64,000 nucleotides of DNA. Source: Medicago truncatula. Its lineage: Eukaryota > Streptophyta > Magnoliopsida > Fabales > Fabaceae. The notes under the pieces are model-generated. The model did not search any database. It saw only the letters and a program-made list of their open reading frames with translations, and was not told the DNA's origin. The stretch spans positions 36,802,494-36,866,493 of the forward strand of contig NC_053045.1 of the NCBI RefSeq assembly GCF_003473485.1, read 5' to 3'. Below, in pieces: positions 37,320-49,917 of the stretch. Position 1 is the first letter of the stretch. Each line of letters opens with the position of its first letter. A program made the translations under genes and the position numbers.

Positions 37320-38040
37320 GGCTAGAGAGTTATTATTTCTATCTCCAATCAAGTTCACGAACGGATCGCGAATGAAGGAGCTCCAATCAAAATTCAGTTT
37401 TTGATAAATATTAGAAAACATGACAAATTAAAAAGTGATTCCTTTTCCCTATGACTTAATACACGAAAGTTATCAAGTAATATGCATAAAGAGAATTCAG
37501 TCACGTCATTCGCAATGTATTCATTATGATATCGTTCACGAGATATAACATTTTTCTTAAGTTTTTTTTATAGAAGATATCACAAGAAAATACTTGTTTA
37601 AAAGAATGTTTATAATAAATGAATCTCTCTTCTCTGACTTATCAAAATGGATTTGAATTGTACTTTAGAAGAAACCATGATAGGTTTTTTAATATGATAT
37701 AAAAACTATCTAGTAATATAGTTTACGAGTTTAATTGATAAATGAGAGGCTCTCGAGACATTAAGCATTATTTTTTGTTAATATATTCCGTGTAAAACAA
37801 TTTTACATCATGTCTAGCAAACTTATTTAATGAATTAAAAATGCATATTTATCGTATTCATTATTAAATGTGGTGACAATATATTATTGCGTGTGTCTAT
37901 ATATATAATATTTTTAGATTGGCTGGTATATACTTAGAAATTAAATTCTTTTATGTTTACAGTAAAAGATTATTAAATTGATTTGTCAAAAAAAATTAAA
38001 TTGAAAAATAAATAAAACAATAAATAAATTTCAATTTTTG
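37320..38040. other. AT-rich intergenic spacer upstream of the invertase gene
   Basis: No coding frame or paired repeat recognised. It presumably includes the invertase promoter. Confidence 0.5.
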
Positions 38041-38045
38041 AAATC

Positions 38046-38052
38046 TATATAA
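38046..38052 (+). promoter_or_regulatory. TATA box of the neutral invertase gene
   Basis: TATATAA followed about 25-30 bases later by a likely start near 38075. A leader intron probably ends at the acceptor TTGCAG (38559), 35 bases before the ATG. Confidence 0.5.
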
Positions 38053-38593
38053 GGAACCAAGCGCCAAAATACAGAAACAGAACGTGCAAAGCAATACTGT
38101 AGTACGTTCTCGTCCTCACAGCAATAGCAGCTGCACAAATTCTTTCTCTCTTCCATTTCTGGTTTTACTTTTCTTCATATTCAATTTGCATGTGTATGTT
38201 CTTCTTTATTTGGTTTCCATTAAATTATCTTCATCTTTCTGAATTTCTTTGCATTGTTGGTGTCATTATGAGATATACATCTTTGAATCTCTGATTACAT
38301 GAAAGCATGCATGTGAGTGTACGTTCTTGAATGAATTCTTGAATTTTGATCGTTATTTAGAGAAAAGAATGGTGTAAGAGTTTCTAAATGTATATCTGCT
38401 TTAAGGAATCCATGAAATGATGTATGTTTGAAATCACATGCAAAAATTTCATGGTCTTTTAACTGTTACCAAATATAGAATTTAGAATTTCACAAGAACA
38501 GGTTTAAGATTCATGTTGATTATTTAATCTCATTGATATTATTCTGACTTAATTGCAGAATTTGATCAATACAATACTAGTGAAATTGCAAAT

Positions 38594-40985
38594 ATGGATC
38601 GACCATTGGGTCGATGTGCAACACTGTCTGCAGCATTCTTTTCCGCATTGAATAAAACTGAGGAGAACTCTTCTTCTAACCAGGTGGACAATCCCAATGA
38701 TAAGGCAGATTCTCTTCTGCAAAACTCAGTTCCAATGATTAATGAAGCTTGGGAATCTCTGAGGCGCTCCATGCTATATTTGAATGGTGATCCGGTCGGT
38801 ACAATTGCTGCTTTGGATAGTTCTAATGAGAAACTTAATTATGATCAGGTATAAGCATGTTCCCATGATCTCCTAACTATATTAATGCAACTATTGTTTC
38901 TTGTTTTTCTGGGTTTATATTTAGTATTAGTTTGAGTGAACTACTGATTTAGTCTATTGAATTGTAATTTGTAAACAATGTATAGTTTGATCCTAAAATT
39001 ATCAAAATTTCAAATTAACTTATGAAATTGAAAATCTATGATCATATTAGTCCTTTTAGACTGTCAATTTTGTTTGTGACATTGTCTAAGACAGATTAGT
39101 GTAATCGAAGATTTTTAGTTTTATGAATAACTTTAGAATTTTGTTAATCTCAAGGACTAAATCGTCTGATCCTAATTTTTCAAGCACTAAATTGGTGATT
39201 TACTCTTTTTTTTTTTTTTGGTACAAGGTGATTTACTCTTTCTAGTTTTGAATATATTAAATCAGATACATAAGCTAGAATATATGTAAATGAGTGAATT
39301 TATTTTCTGATTTCTCTTTATTTCTCCTTTTTCAATTCTAGATCAGTGACTTTGATCCTTATGCATATATCACACCCCTTTTGCATGTAGGTGTTTGTAA
39401 GAGACTTTGTGCCAAGTGCTCTGGCTTTCCTGATGAACAAGGAATATGGCATTGTTAAAAAGTTTCTCGAAATGACTCTTCGCCTTCAAAATGAGCGGAA
39501 AGTTATTGATAGGTTTCACCTATCAGCAGGTGTAATGCCAGCTAGCTTTAAGGTGAAACGTGAAGCAGGAAAGAACCATGAATCCGTGGTTCCTGACTTT
39601 GGTGGAAGTGCAATAGGCAGGGTTGCTCCTGTTGATTCTGGATTTTGGTGGATTATATTACTTCGTGCTTACACAAAGTCTACAGGAGACACTTCCTTGG
39701 CTGATAGCGATGCTTGTCAAGAGGGTATGCGCCTGATTCTGAATTTATGCCTTTCAGAAGGATTTGACACTTTTCCAACTCTGCTATGTACTGATGGATG
39801 CTGTATGATTGATCGCAGAATGGTAAGTACTACTTCTGTTGAAAATTTGATAGTAGATAGCTATACAGCACTGACACTTCATATTAGAGGCATGTATAGT
39901 GTTTGTGTCTGTATCGATGTTTTATAGGCCAAGGGAACTAGACCATCATAAATTAAATTGACTAGAAACAAAAAATAAGGCACCAGTTGTATATGCAAAG
40001 ATTAGTTCACTTTGTTTGGATAAAAAAAAATAATTGTTGATTTATGTTTTGATGAAGAATTTAACATACAAAAACTTTATCAAGAAGGTTTGTTAATTGT
40101 TACATTCATTTTTTGACCAACAATTTTCAGGGTCTGTATGGTTATCCAATTGAAATTCAAGCACTGTTCTACATGGCTTTAAAGTGTGCTATGCATTTGC
40201 TTAAGCAAGATAAGCAAGGGAATGAGTTTCTAGATCGAATTCTGTTCCGCTTGAATGCCTTAAGCTATCATCTGAGAAACTATTTTTGGTTGGATTTAAA
40301 GCAACTTAACGATGTATATCGATACAAAACAGAAGAGTACTCACATACTGCAGTAAACAAGTTTAATGTGATGCCTGATTCTCTACCTGATTGGATTTTT
40401 GATTTCATGCCTCATCGTGGTGGTTACTTCATTGGTAATGTGAGTCCTGCTAGGATGGATTTTCGTTGGTTTTGCCTTGGTAATTGCATTGCAATTTTGT
40501 CATGTTTGGCTACTCCTGAGCAATCCACTGCAATCATGGATCTCATAGAATCACGCTGGGATGAATTAATCGGTGAGATGCCAGCTAAAGTTTGTTATCC
40601 TGCACTTGAAAATCATGAGTGGAGGATCATAACAGGCTGTGACCCCAAAAATACTAGATGGAGTTACCATAATGGAGGATCTTGGCCAGTTCTTTTATGG
40701 CTTCTCACCGCGGCTTCGATCAAGACTGGAAGACAGAAGATTGCAGAACACGCACTTAAAATTGCTGAGACCAGATTGCTGAAGGACAATTGGCCCGAAT
40801 ATTATGATGGAAAGCTAGGTAGATGTATTGGGAAGCAAGCTAGGAAATGCCAAACTTGGTCTGTTGCTGGTTACTTAGTTGCTAAGCTGATGATGGAGGA
40901 TCCATTACATTTGCGTATGGTGGCCTTCGAGGAAGATAAACTCCTAAGTCCTCAACACAGAAGATCAAAATCATGCCCATGGTGA
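38594..40985 (+). CDS. Alkaline/neutral invertase (GH100), cytosolic clade, 513 aa
   Basis: Hydrolyses sucrose to glucose and fructose in the cytosol. Exons 38594-38848, 39391-39822 and 40131-40985, all in phase. GH100 landmarks are [40 protein letters not shown] (putative general acid D167), [79 protein letters not shown] and [39 protein letters not shown] and MPHRGGYF place it in the beta (cytosolic) clade. Odd points: the N-terminal ~50 residues with the conserved LLDKPRLNIERQRS-type segment are missing; the usual DFGES motif reads DFGGS (G157); the usual KQARKYQTWS reads [10 protein letters not shown]; and the tail ends RRSKSCPW. No TM or transit peptide is evident. A diverged paralogue is likely, probably still catalytic. 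Confidence 0.92.
38931..39212. repeat. Foldback/MITE-like element in invertase intron 1
   Basis: Arms of about 110-120 bases pair imperfectly: GAGTGAACTACTGATTTAGTC at the left versus inverted GAGTAAATCACCAATTTAGTG at the right. The inner halves AACTTATGAAATTGAAAATC and ATAAAACTAAAAATCTTCGA correspond. Downstream, GGTGATTTACTCTTT is repeated across a T-run (39198-39242). Confidence 0.5.
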
Positions 40986-41867
40986 TGAGGTAAATGCAAT
41001 GGAAAAAGTGCAAGGTGAAACACTGTAAATGAAACACTGCAAAGAATTATCTACAAGACTTAATTAGTTCAACTTTTTAGAGTATGTTGACTATGTTCTC
41101 TCTTTGTGAGATGCATTACCCTAATAATTGCTTGTTGCTTTGTGCCAAAGTTTCCTGGGAATTGCATGAATTTCTTAATAGATGATATATACAGTTAGCT
41201 AAAAGAGCCTTTGTTATTGTTAGAATTAAGATCATTAAGGCATTAGACAAAGAATGTATTAACGTAATTTCTTGATGGTTGGAATCATCACACTTCTGCA
41301 TAACACCAGTACATATCATTCCTTCATCAATACCATATCTTGTCTAGTCTAGTCTAAATCCTTTTATGTGAAGTATAATAGCAGTGTTATTTCTTTATAT
41401 TGTTTATCTCCAAATCTATCTATTAATCAATGATGTATTGAAGTTTACATGTTGGTTTCTCAGATATAGAAAGAATTAAATGAAACTGTTTTGGTATAGC
41501 ACTAGCTCGGTTACAAAATACTCCTACTTCTGAGTAATATGTATTGAAGTTATGGTTTAAACTAACTAGTTGAGATATTTAAAAGTTTTATTTTTGAGGG
41601 AGAGATATTTAAAATACTACAATAATAGTATAGCATACTCCATGAAGGTTGATTACCAAACATTTTCTAAGAAAAAGTTTGATTACCAAACACATTTATT
41701 TTGGTTCTATGAGATTATCTTCCATCATAAATTAGTGGTTTGGTCTCACCAAGTTTAGGTCACAGAAGATGATTAGACTCAGATTAATTGGATATTTCGT
41801 AACATTCGACAAATTAAATTGTTACTCATACTTCTCGCTTTTCTTTGATAACCTAAAGACCAATTTA

Positions 41868-42009
41868 AAAGTTTTTGCTTTATGTGGAATTCGAACATTC
41901 TATCTAGGGGATAAGTACAAAGATTCTTAGAAATCCACTATCAATCAATTGAAGGCTTGTAATTATCTTCTAGGTGTAATATTTGAATTCCACGAAAAGT
42001 AAAAACTTG
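41868..42009. mobile_element. Small hairpin MITE (~140 bp)
   Basis: Left AAGTTTTTGCTTTATGTGGA and right (inverted) AAGTTTTTACTTTTCGTGGA continue as ATTCGAACATTCTA versus ATTCAAATATTACA, giving arms of ~45 bases. The AT-rich flank leaves the target duplication unclear. Confidence 0.6.
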
Positions 42010-43340
42010 TAAATTAATCAATATGTTACCAGGGAGTGAGAGATATCGTAATGAGTTACGGTCAAACACGTCGATTGTTAAAAAAACATGATGTGTAGGA
42101 TATAAATTTTCTTAATAGGAGCTCATTAACTACATGAGCTCAATCACTTGGTTAATCATTCTTTGTTTAATTAAATAATTGATTTTTTCAAATATATATA
42201 CTTTGTTATTTATCAAGTAATTTATTTTAGTTAAAATGTGGTTAACAAGTACGAGTACGGGTCCCCTGAAAAAATACAAATACGGTACGAGTGCTTATGT
42301 ATTCAATGGGTATAGATACACGTATTGAATTGACTATCCACAAGGTTATAACTATTTTTTCAAACTGTGGGTTTGAGAATGTGTATTATAGTATCTTATC
42401 CATTGTTATCCCTAACCAAACCGGGTTTGTAGAGTTTCTTCATATGTTTTTTTTTTTGTCGATGGTTTATATGTCTAGATATCACTTCAAGTAGATTTTG
42501 AATTTATAAATTACAAAGTATTATTTTTACTCTCATTTTTACCTCTGTTATTTTAATTAGCATTTTTTTATAAAAATAAAATAAAGCAATATTGTTTTGC
42601 GATAAAACATGTTCAAGTGAATTAGGTCATAGGGACTCAAGAGCAAATTTCAAAGCTCAGAGATTGTTTGAGTGTAGATTATTCAACAAAGAAGTTATAA
42701 CATTAGCATGACCACGAAAGTAAGATTTTTTCTTGGTGTTAGCCCTCCACATTTTTTTGCGTGTGTCAACCCTTCGATTTTCAAGAAAAAAAGGGTAGTA
42801 ATCCGAGGTTTTAGCTGGGAAGTAAGTAAAGTCTGACTAAGAATTGTTTAACTTAGGATTGAACTCAAGTTCTCTTAATAATCCGTCGTTTAGTGGAGCT
42901 CATTAACCACTTGAACTCTATTGTTTGGTTACGAAACAAAGTAATTTTGTAGAATAAAACGAAACAAAGTAATTTTGTAAAATAAAAATAACACTATAGA
43001 ATGAGTGCAAAACAATTAAAAGGCATTTTTTTTTCAAAGTATGAAGAAAAAAAAAATGATTTTCAACTTTCTACATTTCTTAAAGATTTAGTAAAAAAAA
43101 AAAAAATACTTAAAGATTATTTTAATAGATAGAAACTGAATTTAACAATAATTTTGAAATAATTATAATGTTTTTAGTATTTTTTTTTTGAGAAGAGTGT
43201 TTTAATATTTCTTAAAAAACAGGTTTTAAATAAACAAGTATATTATTTTATGATTTATCTATGTTGTTATTAATTAATGAATTATTTTTAAATATTAATT
43301 TTTCTTTATCAAAAACACGTAATAGTCAATATTCTAACTT
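42010..43340. other. AT-rich intergenic, no gene
   Basis: Holds two degenerate snippets (42110-42160 and 42820-42920) sharing GAGCTCATTAAC-ACTTGA(A)CTC words, i.e. remnants of one dispersed repeat. Otherwise nothing is recognisable. Confidence 0.45.
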
Positions 43341-43355
43341 AGAGCTATAATATTA

Positions 43356-44216
43356 GACTGGTGCTAGTCACACAAAAAAAAAAAAATAAGTTACACCCCA
43401 TAATGACTAATATACCCTTTAACTAAAATAACAATTTCAAATCAACTAAATTTACATTAACGTAAATTGAACATAAGTAAATTTAATTTACATTAACCTA
43501 GATTGAACGTAAGTAAACTGAATTTACAAACTTAATTTACATTAACCTAGATTGAACGTAAGTAAACTGAATTTACATTAACCTAGAATGAACATAAGTA
43601 AACTTAATTTACATTAACCTAGATTGAACGTAAGTAAACTGAATTTACACTAACCTCTTATATACATACGTAAACTAAATTTACATTAACCTAAATTGAA
43701 CATAAGTAAACTTAATTTACATTAACCTAGATTGAACATAAGTAAACTTAATTTACATTAACCTAGATTGAATGTAAGTAAACTGAATTTACACTAACCT
43801 AAATTGAGCATACGTAAACTTGAATTTACATTAACCTACATACGTAAACTACACTAACCCCTTTTATATACATACATGTAAACTTAATTTACACTAACCT
43901 CTCACTTAAAATCAAATTGACAGACATATCTCATACCAAAACAAACAATAAAACAAATAGAAACTCATCGAAAATGAAATTCATGAAATTCACTAACCTT
44001 TATGAATATAGTACAGATCAATAACAAAGATGTTGATTCAGATATTGGTTGCACATCTATGGTGATTTGTGGATGAAAGGGGGTAAGGGTTCAGAATGAT
44101 CATAAAAGATGAGTTTTTAAAAATTTACATGAAGAGAGCAATTTTGGTATTATTGTAAAATTTTAAATAAATTTAAGTGTAACTTGTTTTTTTTGGGATG
44201 TGACTAGCATCAGTCA
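43356..44216. mobile_element. TIR element (~0.86 kb) carrying an internal minisatellite
   Basis: Left end GACTGGTGCTAGTCACAC and inverted right end GACTGATGCTAGTCACAT are followed by A-run and AAGTTACAC words on both sides, so the TIRs are ~40 bases. TAATATTA flanks both sides (43348-43355 and 44217-44224), an 8-base hAT-like target duplication. However, the wider flank TTAGAGCTATAATATTA / TAATATTATAGCTCTAA is itself palindromic and may belong to the TIR. There is no transposase. The inside is dominated by the minisatellite at 43449-43903. Confidence 0.65.
43449..43903. repeat. ~35-base minisatellite, about 12 units
   Basis: Consensus unit AATTTACATTAACCTAGATTGAACGTAAGTAAACTG (given here as two overlapping words: AATTTACATTAACCTAGATT and GATTGAACGTAAGTAAACTG). 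Alternating CGTAAG/CATAAG and CTGA/CTTA variants suggest higher-order duplication of unit pairs. The last units are shortened and contain TATATACATA. Confidence 0.9.
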
Positions 44217-44264
44217 TAATATTATAGCTCTAATTTTATTTTATTTTTTTTACTTCAAAAAAAC

Positions 44265-45240
44265 TTAGAGCTATAATATTATCTAACCATAATAGGAGTA
44301 TTTTATAAGTGATCTTTTATCTTATGCTGTGCTATGTTATATTCTAACGATGTTATTATTCCATGGTTCTTTTTTTTTTTAAGGAATTATTCCATGGTTC
44401 TTAGCTATTCCCTATCGTTCATCTAATATCATATAAATTTTTCATTAGCCACTATTCATTACCATTAATGGATTAACTTAAGTAGGAAGAAATTTTGACC
44501 ATTTAAGCAAGGGTTTACCCTATTAACCAACAACCATTCATGACATTTAGATCATTCAAATGCTTGACGTTGGATGTAAATTTCAAACTATTATATACAT
44601 AGATAGATTTTTGGAATAGTTTTTTCTTGAAATATATAGACAAGAATTTTATTTATACGTACTTTAAAAAAAAAGGTTTGGTTAACATTTATATTATTCT
44701 TGAGAATTAATTTAAGTGAAAGATTTATGCATAGTTACACATTGATTTATTCACTTTCCTAAAAAAGAAATGAATTTATTCACTCGTTTGTGAAAAAATC
44801 CACTATTTCCCTCTAGAATAAAACAATTTTCCCATAGTAAATACAAAACTTAGTGGCAAGTACATAACATTTGATGTGCAAGTATTATTATTATTATTTT
44901 GATATGGAAGTATGTGACTTCATATAAAAATATTCAATTCTTTACATTTTTTCGTGTATATGTGCGAATTTGCAATTAGGCTAAATAAAAAAAAAAGAAA
45001 AACTTTTTTTTACCTTATGCGAATTTGTAATTAGTATGAATATGAGAGAGAAAATTATCATAAATAGATGTTCAAATATGATTTCTCAATTATTATATAC
45101 TTGGTCAATTACTCTTTGCTTTTTTTTTTTACCTTGTGCCTAAAGTCAAATCAAATCTAACTATTTTGGAAAATAATAAAAAAAATCAATCAAGCCTGTA
45201 GATTAAAATTTTCTTTATTTAACCTAACATAACACAATCT
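44265..45240. other. AT-rich spacer upstream of the ERD2-like gene
   Basis: Starts with a third copy of TTAGAGCTATAATATTA (44265-44281). A direct repeat TTATTCCATGGTTCTT flanks a T-run near 44355-44402. No gene. Confidence 0.5.
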
Positions 45241-45438
45241 CATAAATTAGTTTTTGTGTGTTTTATTTCTGTTTGGTATTTTGTTCCATCTCTCTATCCC
45301 TTCTCTCAAATCTATAGATCCTTCCAATCTTTGTCCCACGCATAGGCCAACAAAGAGAAAGAGAAGAACCATCTTTGTCTTGTTCTTGTGCTGTGTTGTG
45401 TTTTTCCTCAAAGAAAACCCTTAACATCATCATCAACG

Positions 45439-48059
45439 ATGAGGCCTCAGAGAACATCGATCCACGCTATCTCCACATGGGTCAGGCGACAACCACCAAA
45501 GGTCAAGGCTTTTCTCGCCGTTGTTTCCGGTATGGCCGCTCTTGTTCTCCTCCGATTTATCGTTCATGATCACGATAATCTTTTCGTCGCTGCTGAAGCT
45601 GTTCACTCGCTTGGAATCTCTGTTCTTATCTATAAACTCATGAAGGAGAAGACTTGTGCTGGTTCGTAATTGTTTTCGTTTCGATTTGGCAAAAAAATTG
45701 ATTTTTTTGGGTTATTATTCATGTTTGAATCTTTTTGTTTTCTTGGGTAGGTTAAAAATTTCCCCTTTTTATGTTTTGTCAATCAAAAGTTGTTTTTTTT
45801 TTTTTTTTTTTTAATAATTAGTCTGAATTCTCATGCAAAAAAACATAAAACATTACATGGGTCATGAAAAAGATCAAATTTTTCAGATTTTTTTTCCCTT
45901 TAGATTGGCATTGCCCTTAAAAAAATTAGACGGGTCAGGAAAAATTACATGGGCTAATTTGATTTGTGTTTGTGGTTGCTTTAATGTGTTATTTTTGGAT
46001 CAAGAAAGGCATGTATAAATTAAAAGGTATGATTTTTTTTTTTTTGTTTTTTGTTTTGATGATGGTTATGAATGATGTAACAGGATTATCACTCAAATCC
46101 CAGGAATTGACAGCTATATTTTTAGCTGTGAGGCTGTACTGTAGTTTTGTCATGGAATATGACATTCACACCATACTTGACTTGGCGACTTTCGTAACTA
46201 CGGTGTGGGTTATATACATGATTCGTTTTAAATTGAAGGCGAGTTACATGGAGGAGAAGGATAACTTTGCAATATACTATGTGGTAAGCTCCAATTGTTT
46301 GTTTCATCCTAAATGGTAAAGATGTAAGTTTTGACATTATTAAATTTTATAGTATCTTTAGATGATAGAGATGTACTATCAAGCATCTCACAACTTCGAT
46401 ATGTCACCTGTGTGCAATGGTAGTATACATGAAAAGTTGTCATATTTGTTTCACAGAATCTTTAACTATTGGTTCCGTAACGTTAAAATTGTCATATTTG
46501 TTGACAGTACCGATGCAAATTTCCTTCTGCATGAATAATATGATTATGAAATCTGGATCCATAGAATAACCTTGGTGAATACTGAATAGTATTGTGTAAC
46601 ATGCTAACAAGCTATCATGTAAATTGGACTTGTTATTACTAACCTGTAACGTTGGTTGTGGTTATGAGAACAAAGACTTCAAACTCATGATATGCCTGCA
46701 TATTAGAATAGGGTTTGGGGTGTTGTATACAGCATGCACATGATTTACTAGGATCCTCTTCTTGCAATAGAACCAAGTGACACATCACCAAATAAAACCT
46801 GATGCAATCATATTTGAATACGGTTCTCCTTTTAAACCCCCTCTTCTTTTAGTTCTGTACTTTCTGCATATTCTCAAGAATTTAAATTATTCCTCTTCCT
46901 AAAGGCTTGATTCTGTGACTTTTTTCTGGTAACATGTGCATTTACCTTCCATCATTATCAGCTTGATATATTTTTTCTTTTGAAAATGGTTGCAGGTGAT
47001 ACCATGTGCCGTGTTAGCCCTGCTCATTCATCCATCAACTTCTCATCATATATTAAACAGGATTTTCTGGGCATTCTGTGTATACCTGGAAGCTGTTTCA
47101 GTTCTACCCCAACTGCGGGTCATGCAGAATACCAAGGTATAAATTTTTAACTCCAGGATCTATGTCCATCATCTAATGTATGGGATCTGATTCTATTACT
47201 TTCCTTCTGAATTGTTTCATTTTGTACTTTCAGATTGTTGAGCCATTCACTGCTCATTACGTTTTTGCACTTGGCGTAGCAAGATTCTTAAGCTGTGCTC
47301 ATTGGGTTCTTCAGGTCTGTTCATAAATTTTTTGAGTCGTCTTTCCCGTTGATCAAGGAGTGGGATATGAACATTGTTTGATAAATTTTAGTCTTTCTTT
47401 CATTTTCAATGGTATAGTATAGCTAAGCCATTTTTATAGGCAACATGTGCTCTAAAGCTCTTGCCGTTTTGTGAGGGCCAAACTCATTGTGGGTGCATTT
47501 TATTGTACAATAGACAAGGCGACCTTACCTTGTTTGTAATGCAATAGATACTGATTCGACAACCCGAATCTGTTATGTCCTAGTTACATGGCAGAAACTC
47601 CATCCGTTACAATGTTTGTGTGTTCGGACTCTTTTAAGTTTACATCTTATTGATAGTCATCTGGGTACAAGACTACTGCTGTTTTTGCACCAACTCTCTG
47701 GTTTTGTAGCTTTCTTGGATTCTATAACCGCATGTCTCCTTCTACTAACATACTATTTCTTGCATCAGGTGTTAGATACCCGTGGACATTTGTTGGTTGC
47801 CTTGGGGTATGGTTTATGGCCGTCGATGGTTCTTATCTCAGAAATTGTCCAGACATTCATCTTAGCAGATTTCTGTTACTATTATGTCAAGAGGTTAGCA
47901 TAGTTCCTAATTTGTTTTTACTATTTATCGCACCTTTTTGCTGATAGTGACTTAAGATATTTCCTGCATGACTCCGTGCTGTTGTCCTAATGATATTTAT
48001 TTAATTGCAGTGTTTTCGGAGGACAGCTTGTTCTACGCCTTCCCTCTGGAGTGGTGTGA
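45439..48059 (+). CDS. ERD2-like ER lumen protein-retaining receptor family protein, 272 aa
   Basis: Seven-helix membrane protein of the KDEL/HDEL-receptor (ERD2) family; plants have canonical 215-residue ERD2 and longer ERD2-like proteins of about 272, and this matches the latter. Exons 45439-45661, 46084-46283, 46996-47136, 47234-47314, 47769-47893, 48011-48059 (819 bases). The N-terminal extension MRPQRTSIHAISTWVRRQPP is basic and precedes the first helix. Family landmarks: NLFVAAEAVHSLGISVLIYK, SLKSQELTAIFLAVRLYCSF, YLEAVSVLPQLRVMQNT, AHYVFALGVARFLSCAHWVL and QTFILADFCYYYVKS. The end is GGQLVLRLPSGVV with no dilysine signal. The role in cargo retrieval is inferred from ERD2. Exon 5 is duplicated as a relic at 60921-61065. 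Confidence 0.9.
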
Positions 48060-48548
48060 TTGCAGATCTTCACCCTCACATTTTCTTGTTAACTTAATCA
48101 GGCATCATGTTTGGTTACCCATGTTAGACTTAGAGTACATTTTGTGTTGACATGTTTATTCTGTTCCTTGGTGGAAGTGTAAAGTTGGGGATGAACGATA
48201 ACTAAATATATTTTATGTTCGAGGTACCGTTATTTATTATGGTTGGGAAATGCTTTATACTACATGAAGTATCTATTTGCTTAGAGCTTTTGTCGCAACT
48301 ATTCCACATGCTCAAGTTCTACGGAGTCTTAGGTTTTGGTCTATATCTTTTATTTGCAGTGGAGTCTAATGAAATTTCGGATCATACACTTTGCTTTGAA
48401 AGTATACTAAAAAAGTCTTCTTCATTTGATCATTAATTAAAGTTCTCAATTTGCTTTTGACCTTGATGATCTCACAAATACATCTTATGTATGATAATAT
48501 ATTATAATAATAATTTTAATAAGCCTTGTATCACGGTTGTTAGGAGGT

Positions 48549-49828
48549 TCAAGGACATAGGTTCCTTGCTAGAATCCCCTCAAAAGTAATTCCAGGTCCA
48601 AAAGCAAGTATCAAACCCCATTCAGGATATCCTCCTTCCTTTCTAATCTTCTTGCTCTCATCTAGCATATACTCAAGCACATAAATAATGGTATTGCTGC
48701 TAGCATTTCCATAATCCATAAGAGCTTTCCTGCTAGCATTCAGCTTCTCTGGCGACAACTCAAGTCGCTTCTCCACGCGATTCAATATCGCAGGCCCTCC
48801 TGGATGCACAGCCCAAAACAACTTATTATACTCCTTATTCTCCAACTCAACAGCATCCATTAGTCTGTCACAGAATCCCTCAACGTTGTCTTCAATGATC
48901 TGAGGAAGTTCCCTCGCTAACGTGAAGCTTATCCCTTCCTCCGTCAGCCTCCCATCAATCTTCTTCTCTGTGTCTGGTATAAACTCTTGAGCTGAAGTGT
49001 GTAGCTCAAATAATGGCATCTCAGTTTCCAATTTTGGGTCTGAACCAATTATCATAGCACCAGCACCATCTCCAAAGAGTGCTACGCCAACAAGATCATA
49101 AGGTCTATCAGCACTTGGTGGCTTGAATCCAATAATTGTAGTCTCAGAAGTAGCAAGCAAAACTCTACTTCCAGGGTTGTTCTCAGCTATGTCTTTCGCA
49201 ACGCGTAGACCAGCCACACCTCCTGAGCATCCCGAAAAATAGAGCATGGTTCGTCGAATAGTAGGGTTTAGTCCCAGTCCTTTTGATAGGTAAAGGTCAC
49301 CGCCGGGTAGCCTAGCTTCACTGGATGAAACATAAACCACATGAGTTATGTCCGATAAAGATCCACCCCAATTCTTTATGCAAACCTGGGAAGCCTCGAT
49401 TGCCATTTGCGTCACCGCCTCGTTACATATCTCTAGTCGTTGTTTTACGGTGGAGGCGCCTTCGACAGCAAGTTCGGGATACTTTTTAAGTATCTCCTCA
49501 TTCATAACAACATACCTTGTTTTCACTGTGGTTGTCTTGCCTGTTTATACCATATGAAGCCAAATTACATGTCAATGAAACAAAGTTGTTCCCTATGTAT
49601 GCATAAAAAAAGTGAACTGATATGTGTATTTTACTATATATACTTACAAAGTCTAGCCAGTTTTTGCTTAAGCTCAGGATTGTCACAATTAGTGTCCCTA
49701 AAATATCCATCAACTAAATATTCTTGCATCACAAGTTGGTGAGGGAAAGCTTTGCCAAGAGCCAATATAGTAGCCTTCCCGGCGGTAACCTGCTTTGTGA
49801 CACCTCTCACTATACCTTCATCTCCCAT
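48549..49828 (-). CDS. PKSB: Type III polyketide synthase, LAP5/PKSB-like, 390 aa
   Basis: Chalcone-synthase-fold enzyme of the anther-specific LAP5/PKSB group, which condenses fatty acyl-CoA with malonyl-CoA to alkylpyrones for pollen-wall sporopollenin in the tapetal ER. Exons 49648-49828 and 48549-49540. The intron splits a Cys codon (T|GC), the intron site shared by the whole family. Catalytic triad: C165 (FSGCSGG), H306 (WAVHPGGPA) and N339 (DYGNASS). LAP5-type signatures are TTTVKTRYVVMNEEIL, VYVSSSEARLPGGDLYL, AKDIAENNPGSRVLL and FGPGITFEG near the end. Beside the active cysteine the usual LAP5 GCYGGV reads GCSGGV, so pocket shape may differ. A relic of exon 2 lies at 61117-61390. Arabidopsis LAP5 neighbours a neutral invertase, as here. 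Confidence 0.92.
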
Positions 49829-49917
49829 ATTTCTTCTTTTTGCAAAGATCAAATGTGTCTACTTTTCTATGCAGTGAATGTTATCCACAACACCTTGAAT
49901 AGAGAAATTAAATAGGA

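Noticed and set aside
43449-43903. Regular repeats that could suggest a CRISPR-like array
   Set aside because: Units are contiguous without unique spacers, vary in sequence and lie inside a plant TIR element; it is a minisatellite.
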